A stretch of DNA of 8,078 bases from Deltaproteobacteria bacterium (lineage in GTDB: Bacteria; Desulfobacterota; Desulfuromonadia; Desulfuromonadales; Geopsychrobacteraceae): NCBI GenBank assembly GCA_009993495.1, contig JAACTI010000116.1, forward strand, positions 1-8,078. Direction: 5' to 3'. A model generated the notes under the pieces. The model ran no database searches. It had not been told where the DNA came from and saw only the letters and a program-made list of their open reading frames with translations. The translations under genes and the position numbers were made by a program. Shown one piece after another: positions 1 to 5,476 of this stretch. The stretch's first letter is position 1. Every line of letters starts with the position of its first letter.

Positions 1-3000
1 GTCGTCAGCCAAAAGTTGGCTGGGAATATCACATACACCGCATCTGGTATACAGATGTACACCACCGAGGCTGGGAAGGCTCTCGGAGTTTCTACTTCCC
101 TGGCTGAAGAAATTGGGATGATGTCCAAGACCGCCGCTGCCTCTGCTGGAGCGTCCGCCCCTCTGGTTAAAGAGTTGGAGGGGATGGGGAAGTACTCGGA
201 TTGGGCTAAGGGGAGGGTCAAGGAGTTTGGGGAATCTCTCGGGCTGAATAATAGTAAGTTCGAGTACATGAAGCGTATGGTCAAGGAGACCGATGACGCT
301 ATAGTACGACATGCTGAGTCGCTCAAGGCTGCTGGTAAAGATGGGGATGCGTGGGCTGCCTCCGTGGACAGGAATGCTCTTCTACAGGGGCGGCTGGCTG
401 GGCAGTTGAAGTTTACCAAGGCTGGAATAGTGCAAATGGGAGAGGCTACTAGACACGCAGCGTCTCTCAATGAGCGCTTCGCGGTGGGAGTCTCCAAGCT
501 AGCTAGTTCCTTTGGGATTATCGCTTCCTATGCGGCGGCCGGGGCCTTCTTCTACGCATTCACCAGTGCTGTGAGTGGGGCAATATCCGCAATATTCGAG
601 TTTGATCAGTCTATCAAGAATTTGCAAGCCATTACCAAGGCTACCAATGGTGAAGTCTCCGCGATGGGGGACGCTATCTCGGAAGTCGCTGCTACCACTA
701 GGTACTCGGTCCAGGAAGTATCAGACGGTATGATTCTTCTTGGACAGGCGGGCTTTACGGCTGGGGAGGCTCTGGATTCAATCAATGCCATAGCCATGCT
801 CTCCACGGGAACCATGACCGATCTCAAGACTTCCTCGGATCTGCTCACTACTACCATCCGCGCCTTTGGCCTGGAAGCTCGTGAAGCTGGCAGAGTGGCT
901 GATGTATTTGCGGTAGCGGTGAACAGATCCAAGCTGACCGTCGAGAAGTTGCGAATCGCTTTCAACTATGTCGGGCCTATCGCAAGGCTCGCTGGTATGG
1001 AATTGGAAGAAGTGGTAGCTGTAATGATGGAACTGGCAAATGCTGGTGTCCGTGCATCTACCATCGGTACAGGTCTCAGGCAAGTGCTGGGAAGATTGGT
1101 TTCTCCTACAAAGAAGATTCGTGAAGCATTCATTTCTGCCGGGCTTAGTATGGATAGCGTCAATCCGAAGCTTCATTCCATGCGGGAGATTATCCAAAGA
1201 CTGTCTGGAGTCATTACGGATGCTGGGACTGCCTTCGAGTTGTTCGGGTTGCGTGGAGCCCCTGCCATAGCGGTACTGATTGAGCAGGGAATCACTGGCT
1301 TCGATAGAATGTACAAGGCCATAGCCGAGGGGACCGGTGCCGCCACCGCCATGGCTGAGAAACAGATGGAAGGCCTTAGTAATATATCTAAGAACCTACT
1401 TGATAAGTTGAGCTTGTTGGGGATTGCTTTGGGGGAGGGAGGCCTCTCCTCAGCTTTCAGGGTGTTTTATAGTGTAATTGGGGATGTGGTCCAGGCACTG
1501 ACTTGGCTAGCTTCCACTCCTATCGGTAAGATCACCGTAGCTATTACTGGGATGCTAGTCGTGGTGACCGTCCTCACCGCAGGTATCGCTGGATTGACTA
1601 TAGCACTATCTGCATTTTCCACAGGGGCTACTATCAGTGCTACCTCTGCCATGGTGAAGGAGTTTGGTCTACTTAGTGTAGCACTTGCTGGGGCTAAAGC
1701 TGCATTAGCCACCATGCTAACCTTCTTGAGTAGGAATCCGTACATTGCTCTCCTAACGGCTATAATGGCTACGGTAGCTGGGATTGGTGCCTTGAGCAGC
1801 GCCTTTTCCGAGGCTAATCAAAGGTTCGAGAAGAATGCCGCTGTGTTCGGAGCCAGCGCGGACTCTCTCGAAAGGTATAATGAGAAACTCTCTGCGCTTA
1901 CCGTCGGTTCTACGGAATACGACAATACGGTGTCCAGGATTGTTCATAGTTTTCCCCAGCTTAGGGAGAATTTCTCAGATACTACCAAAACTGTTGAGGA
2001 ACAAGCGACTGCTGTTGGGGATCTGACCGAGAAGATGCGAGAGCTTCAGAAAGAGAATCTGATAAAAGCTCTGGATAATCAGAAAGGTCAGATGAAACAG
2101 CTCAAGGATGAAGCGCGGGCACTCTCCCTGTCATTGAAGCAATCCGGGTTGTCAGCTAGTGAATTTGTGGAGTATTTTAATCTAGTTTTGGTGAAGGGAA
2201 CTCCCTCTGGATTCTTCAAACAGTTGGGAATTGGAGCTGCGCAGTTTGCAGCTTCCCTCGGTCTGGTTGAGAATCCCGCCAAAAATGTCAATAAGTCTAT
2301 AGTCTTACTTGAAGACAAAATGAAAGATCTCAAGGTAGTATCTGCCGTCACTGCTGCGAAACTCAGAGAACTTGGAGAGGATGTTGATCTTTCTGAATTG
2401 GGGTTGTCGGTAGAGGAGGTAGATGGATCACTACAGGATATGAAATCCTCCGCCGAGGCATTAGAAGCAGCTTGGGATATCATGTCTGATAACGCCAAGC
2501 TGGAAGAGCAGAGAAAGATGGTGAGGGCTCTGGGATTAGAATGGGAGGATCTCTACGACTCCCTGGATGATCTTGGTAAAGCAGACTTGGCTGTTACCGC
2601 GCAGGGAATGGATAAGAAGATTGACAGCATTCAGAAAGCTGGGGAAGCTGCCTTTCTGACTCAGACTCAGATTGATGAACAGATAAATGAGGAAAAAGCT
2701 AAGGCACTAGACCAGTTCCTTAAAAATGTTAAGAGTGCCTCCGCTCAAGAGATTAAAGAGGCTGAGAAGACCGCTAAGGAAAAGCTCAAGATTTACAAGA
2801 GCTTCCTCACCGAATACGAACGTCTGGTCAGCAAAAGTATTGATGTAGCCGGGAAACCGTTCGAGGGTGATCTTAGCAAGGTGCAGAAACAATACGACAC
2901 CGAGCTTACACTGATAAAGAGAAATGCCGATCAGAAGATTCGCATCCTGGAGATGTCCGGGGCGTCCGTGGACAGAGTCGCTCGTGAACGTTTCCGTTTG

Positions 3001-5034
3001 GATGAGGAGAGCTATCGAGAGAGCATCCGTTTGGCCGAAGCTGCTGCCAGTGAGAAAGAAAGGATTGCCAAGGAGGAGGCTCTAACTAGAGAAGGGATAG
3101 CTAATACTTACTACGACGCTCTGGTTGCTGAGTACAATCGTGCTCCTGAGCTGCATGAGGATCTGGCGAGCAAGATCGTGGATGTGGAGAAGAAACGCGC
3201 CGACAAAATAGTAGAAATTGAGAGGAAGAGCATTGAACAGCGTAAAGAAGCATATAGCACCCTACTCAGCTTCTATCAGAATTTGTCTAGTAGTATCATT
3301 GCTGAACAAGAAAAACTGGCTCAGAAAATAGCCGAGACTTCCCAACGCATTGTGAATATCGAGACCGAGCGTCAGAGTACCTTGCGAGATCTCTCCAGGC
3401 AGGATATGTCTGCTGTCCAGAAGGTTGCCGATTCCAGCAAGGCTTATGCGGAGGCTCTCGCGAAGTCCAATTCCGCTCTTAGCCAGGGTAATTACAAAGA
3501 GGCCGAAGACTGGGCAAAGGAAGCCTCCGCCATAGCTAAGCAATATTACTCTGATGTCATTACTGCTATGAAGGAGTACACTAAAACTCAGGAGAAAATG
3601 AGGGAAACCGAAGCTAAGCTCCGCAGTGAGAAAGCCGAGAAGAAGCCTGAAGCTGCGGATGTGAAGAAGTACGAAGACGAGCTACAAGCACTACAGAAAG
3701 TGGCCGATCAGTATAAGACCATGACGGATACCAAGGAAGGGGCGATAGCTAAGTACAATGAGGCGATGGAACTTAGAAAGACTACCGCCAAAGCTTCCCT
3801 GGATGCGTACAAGAATGAGTTTGACACGCTGGAAACTACTCTTGGAAGAATCAAGACTAAAGTCGAGGAATACAAACAATTAGTACAGGATATCAGTACT
3901 CAGGCCATAAAGCTCGACACCGAGAGTGTCCAGAAACAGCTTGACGCTCTAAAAGCCTCGATCTCCGATATGGACTTGTCTGTAATAGTTGAGTTCAAGG
4001 GCAAGGGCTCTTCGGAGACCTATATCTCCGAGAAGATAGCTGAAGTCCAGGGGCTCATTGACAGTCTCCGTACCTATGTCGCGCAAGGCATTGATGTCAC
4101 AATGTCCTTCGGGACTTCCGAGCAATCGATCACTGATGCGGTTACTAGGATAAAGTCCGAACTGGATAGTCTGAGAGACGACTACAATGAACTGAAAACC
4201 CATATTGAGATGACCGCCGATATCAGTCCGGCTATGAAGGAGCTGGAGAAACTCAAGAAGATTATTGATGTTCTGATAGCGGGACCTTTACAAGTCTTGA
4301 TTCAACTCGCTATCGAGGGAATGGAAGGACTTCTACAGCTCAAGAAAATCTATGACGAATTAATTAATAAGACCGTGAATATAACAGTCAATACCATCTA
4401 TACTTCCTCCGGAGCTGCTCCATCCGAAGCTGCTCCCTCTGAATCCGATAGATATGGGGGAGAGGTGGGGCGTTACCGAACAGGTGGGAAGGTGCAAGGA
4501 TTCGCAAGTGGCGGGGGTACCTCATTGTACGATGGGGCGGTACCTGGGTACGGAGGGGGAGATAAACGAAACATACTTGTGGAGGACGGCGAGTATGTGA
4601 TCAAGAAGGAGTCAGTGAAGGGACTAGGGGTTCGCTTCTTCGACTTCTGGAATAAATTCGGAGGAAATCTCTCCAGATTTTCCACTTTAGCTGCCATGGC
4701 CCTCATCAGAATGCTTCGTGCTAGAGCAAGAACTTCCATTGGGATGGTAGCCAGCTACGGAAAGAGCGCATTTGCCACGGGAGGTTTGGTTTCAGGAAGT
4801 AACGTGCGGGAATCTCTGCTCCCATCAATCATCGAGGCACTCTCAGGGAGTAAGTCCGTATCGAACATTATGAGGAGTGAGGAAAGCTCCACTGTATCCA
4901 AATCTCACATGATCGTGCATTTCCGCCTCGATGACAAAGAGTATCCGGTAGTTGTGCAAGACAAGGATAGTCAGAATATGATAAAAGAGTTTTCAGACAG
5001 ACTCGAAAAGATGAGGTTGGTCCGTGCTATCTAA
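1..5034 (+). CDS. Phage tail tape measure protein, TP901 family (5' end probably outside window)
   Basis: This protein sets tail length, acts as scaffold for tail-tube assembly and fills the tube until DNA ejection. Numbering takes TTG at 16 as residue 1. The frame stays open to base 1 and no convincing ribosome binding site precedes that TTG, so the true start is probably upstream. In order: a helical N-terminus (1-155); a hydrophobic stretch (166-194); a TP901/PhageMin-type core (about 196-435, beginning FDQSIKNLQAIT, with the ATTRYSVQEVSDGM block); hydrophobic segments 506-534 and 576-596, the latter preceded by the NP motif SRNPYIALLTAI common in this family; charged coiled coil at about 655-710 and 885-1310; strand-helix repeats 1320-1462; and a Gly-rich C-terminus with GGKVQG, PGYGGGD and GEYVI at 1487-1529. 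The last 37 residues (FRLDDKEYPVVV...) match a frequent tape measure ending. It contains no cysteine. At about 0.15 nm per residue it predicts a tail near 250 nm. Family assignment is firm; siphovirus or myovirus cannot be decided. Confidence 0.95.
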   Translation, partial: VVSQKLAGNITYTASGIQMYTTEAGKALGVSTSLAEEIGMMSKTAAASAGASAPLVKELEGMGKYSDWAKGRVKEFGESLGLNNSKFEYMKRMVKETDDAIVRHAESLKAAGKDGDAWAASVDRNALLQGRLAGQLKFTKAGIVQMGEATRHAASLNERFAVGVSKLASSFGIIASYAAAGAFFYAFTSAVSGAISAIFEFDQSIKNLQAITKATNGEVSAMGDAISEVAATTRYSVQEVSDGMILLGQAGFTAGEALDSINAIAMLSTGTMTDLKTSSDLLTTTIRAFGLEAREAGRVADVFAVAVNRSKLTVEKLRIAFNYVGPIARLAGMELEEVVAVMMELANAGVRASTIGTGLRQVLGRLVSPTKKIREAFISAGLSMDSVNPKLHSMREIIQRLSGVITDAGTAFELFGLRGAPAIAVLIEQGITGFDRMYKAIAEGTGAATAMAEKQMEGLSNISKNLLDKLSLLGIALGEGGLSSAFRVFYSVIGDVVQALTWLASTPIGKITVAITGMLVVVTVLTAGIAGLTIALSAFSTGATISATSAMVKEFGLLSVALAGAKAALATMLTFLSRNPYIALLTAIMATVAGIGALSSAFSEANQRFEKNAAVFGASADSLERYNEKLSALTVGSTEYDNTVSRIVHSFPQLRENFSDTTKTVEEQATAVGDLTEKMRELQKENLIKALDNQKGQMKQLKDEARALSLSLKQSGLSASEFVEYFNLVLVKGTPSGFFKQLGIGAAQFAASLGLVENPAKNVNKSIVLLEDKMKDLKVVSAVTAAKLRELGEDVDLSELGLSVEEVDGSLQDMKSSAEALEAAWDIMSDNAKLEEQRKMVRALGLEWEDLYDSLDDLGKADLAVTAQGMDKKIDSIQKAGEAAFLTQTQIDEQINEEKAKALDQFLKNVKSASAQEIKEAEKTAKEKLKIYKSFLTEYERLVSKSIDVAGKPFEGDLSKVQKQYDTELTLIKRNADQKIRILEMSGASVDRVARERFRLDEESYRESIRLAEAAASEKERIAKEEALTREGIANTYYDALVAEYNRAPELHEDLASKIVDVEKKRADKIVEIERKSIEQRKEAYSTLLSFYQNLSSSIIAEQEKLAQKIAETSQRIVNIETERQSTLRDLSRQDMSAVQKVADSSKAYAEALAKSNSALSQGNYKEAEDWAKEASAIAKQYYSDVITAMKEYTKTQEKMRETEAKLRSEKAEKKPEAADVKKYEDELQALQKVADQYKTMTDTKEGAIAKYNEAMELRKTTAKASLDAYKNEFDTLETTLGRIKTKVEEYKQLVQDISTQAIKLDTESVQKQLDALKASISDMDLSVIVEFKGKGSSETYISEKIAEVQGLIDSLRTYVAQGIDVTMSFGTSEQSITDAVTRIKSELDSLRDDYNELKTHIEMTADISPAMKELEKLKKIIDVLIAGPLQVLIQLAIEGMEGLLQLKKIYDELINKTVNITVNTIYTSSGAAPSEAAPSESDRYGGEVGRYRTGGKVQGFASGGGTSLYDGAVPGYGGGDKRNILVEDGEYVIKKESVKGLGVRFFDFWNKFGGNLSRFSTLAAMALIRMLRARARTSIGMVASYGKSAFATGGLVSGSNVRESLLPSIIEALSGSKSVSNIMRSEESSTVSKSHMIVHFRLDDKEYPVVVQDKDSQNMIKEFSDRLEKMRLVRAI
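6..22. other. Short perfect inverted repeat at left edge
   Basis: CAGCCAA (6-12) and TTGGCTG (16-22) form a 7-bp stem with a 3-base AAG loop. It lies inside the open tape measure frame and covers the TTG that would be the first in-window start. It has no U-tract and is too short for a terminator. It may be chance. Confidence 0.35.
3973..4401 (+). repeat. Degenerate strand-helix repeats in the tape measure protein
   Basis: Residues 1320-1462 alternate a short beta-prone stretch with an amphipathic helix: LSVIVEFKGKG then YISEKIAEVQGLIDSLRTYV; IDVTMSFGTSEQ then ITDAVTRIKSELDSLRDDYN; THIEMTADIS then PAMKELEKLKKIIDVLI; LQVLIQLAIEG then LLQLKKIYDELIN; closing with KTVNITVNTIY. The period is roughly 27-38 residues. 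DNA identity between units is low, so this is an old duplication or a structural periodicity and not a recent tandem repeat. Confidence 0.6.
4414..4443 (+). repeat. 15-bp tandem duplication encoding AAPSE x2
   Basis: GCTGCTCCATCCGAA is followed directly by GCTGCTCCCTCTGAA (two synonymous differences), giving AAPSEAAPSE at residues 1467-1476 of the tape measure protein. It is an Ala/Pro/Ser linker between the strand-helix repeats and the Gly-rich C-terminus. Confidence 0.85.
4474..4797 (+). repeat. Pair of aromatic-x-TGG-x-V-x-G motifs at tape measure C-terminus
   Basis: YRTGGKVQG (residues 1487-1495, bases 4474-4500) recurs as FATGGLVSG (1586-1594, bases 4771-4797). The first copy is followed by PGYGGGD and ILVEDGEYVI (up to 1529), and the pair is separated by an FFDFWNKFGG segment and a basic helix. 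Such GG-V-G / GD / GE-x-VI signatures recur near the C-termini of many tape measure proteins and probably contact the tail tip. Confidence 0.6.
5013..5016 (+). promoter_or_regulatory. Ribosome binding site for the 150-residue gene
   Basis: GAGG lies inside the last codons of the tape measure gene, 7 bases before GTG 5024. It decides the choice of the GTG start over later ATG codons and fits translation coupled to termination at 5032-5034. Confidence 0.7.
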
Positions 5035-5476
5035 ATTTGCATTCTATAGTACAGAGATCACAGCAACAGCAGATCCGAGAAGCGCCTCACCTCAGCCTGC
5101 TATCCTGGTGTTCTTCGAAACAGATCCGATGGTGCCGGGGAAAGCCAATTACGAGACTGAGAAACAGAGCAGCAAACGAGGGTCTGTGTTTCAGACCTTG
5201 GGGGCAATACAAGTACAGAGCTTTGGAGTAGTGGCTGGAGATAGACGAATAGGTATCTCCGATGTAGACGCTCTTACTCAATCTGTCGTCACTTCCCTGG
5301 ATGCTCTGTATGCCTCCGATAGTCAATACTACTTCACCGATGGAGTCAAGGTATGGAAAGTCATGTTTGACTTCCAGAACGGATTCAGGAAGTGGATGAA
5401 CGTACTAGCTGCGACCTTCTTCTGGCCTGTGTACTCCTATGAGATTAACCTCATTGTGATAGAAGGACCGTATTGA
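5024..5476 (+). CDS. Small tail protein between tape measure and hub; candidate gpU/Dit-like adaptor
   Basis: The product is 150 residues and I cannot assign it to a named family with certainty. The start is GTG at 5024, chosen because GAGG at 5013-5016 sits 7 bases upstream and the first in-frame ATG comes only after about 35 codons. It overlaps the tape measure end by 11 bases, and its stop overlaps the next ATG by one base (TGATG), so all three genes should be translationally coupled. No signal peptide, membrane helix or cysteine is seen. The pattern is a short N-terminal strand, a Pro/Ser-rich loop (residues 18-26), then a conserved-looking core: RGSVFQTLGAIQVQSFG, a DVDALTQSVVTSLDALY helix, an acceptor-like YYFTDGVKVWKVMFD strand pair, and a final SYEINLIVIEG strand. 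A beta core with one helix in the slot between tape measure and hub is what P2 gpU or a minimal distal-tail (Dit) protein would show. Function is inference; the reading frame is secure. Confidence 0.85.
   Translation: MLSKFAFYSTEITATADPRSASPQPAILVFFETDPMVPGKANYETEKQSSKRGSVFQTLGAIQVQSFGVVAGDRRIGISDVDALTQSVVTSLDALYASDSQYYFTDGVKVWKVMFDFQNGFRKWMNVLAATFFWPVYSYEINLIVIEGPY
5462..5467 (+). promoter_or_regulatory. Ribosome binding site for the hub/adhesin gene
   Basis: GAAGGA lies 8 bases before ATG 5476, inside the 3' end of the preceding gene. Together with the TGATG stop/start overlap at 5474-5478 it supports this ATG as the true start and suggests re-initiation by terminating ribosomes. Confidence 0.75.

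Noticed and set aside
606..1197. Overlapping minus-strand ORFs (606-965, 778-1197, 966-1163)
   Set aside because: All lie opposite the conserved TP901 core of the tape measure, have no ribosome binding site or family-like sequence, and their residue bias mirrors the sense codons.
506..1870. Integral membrane protein reading of the tape measure hydrophobic stretches
   Set aside because: Hydrophobic segments with these flanks are normal in tape measure proteins, which sit in the tail tube before entering the host envelope at infection; no signal peptide is visible.
2088..2498. Minus-strand ORF of 136 residues
   Set aside because: Antisense to a helical stretch of the tape measure; Ser-rich composition is what reverse-complemented Glu/Lys/Ala codons give. 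No supporting start signal.
4473..4739. Minus-strand ORF opposite the tape measure C-terminus
   Set aside because: Sits over the recognisable GGKVQG / GEYVI region; no independent evidence of expression.
5037..5326. Alternative-frame ORFs over the 150-residue gene (5037-5231 plus, 5087-5326 minus)
   Set aside because: The 5024-5476 frame has a Shine-Dalgarno sequence, tight stop/start overlaps on both sides and protein-like strand/helix pattern; the alternatives have none.
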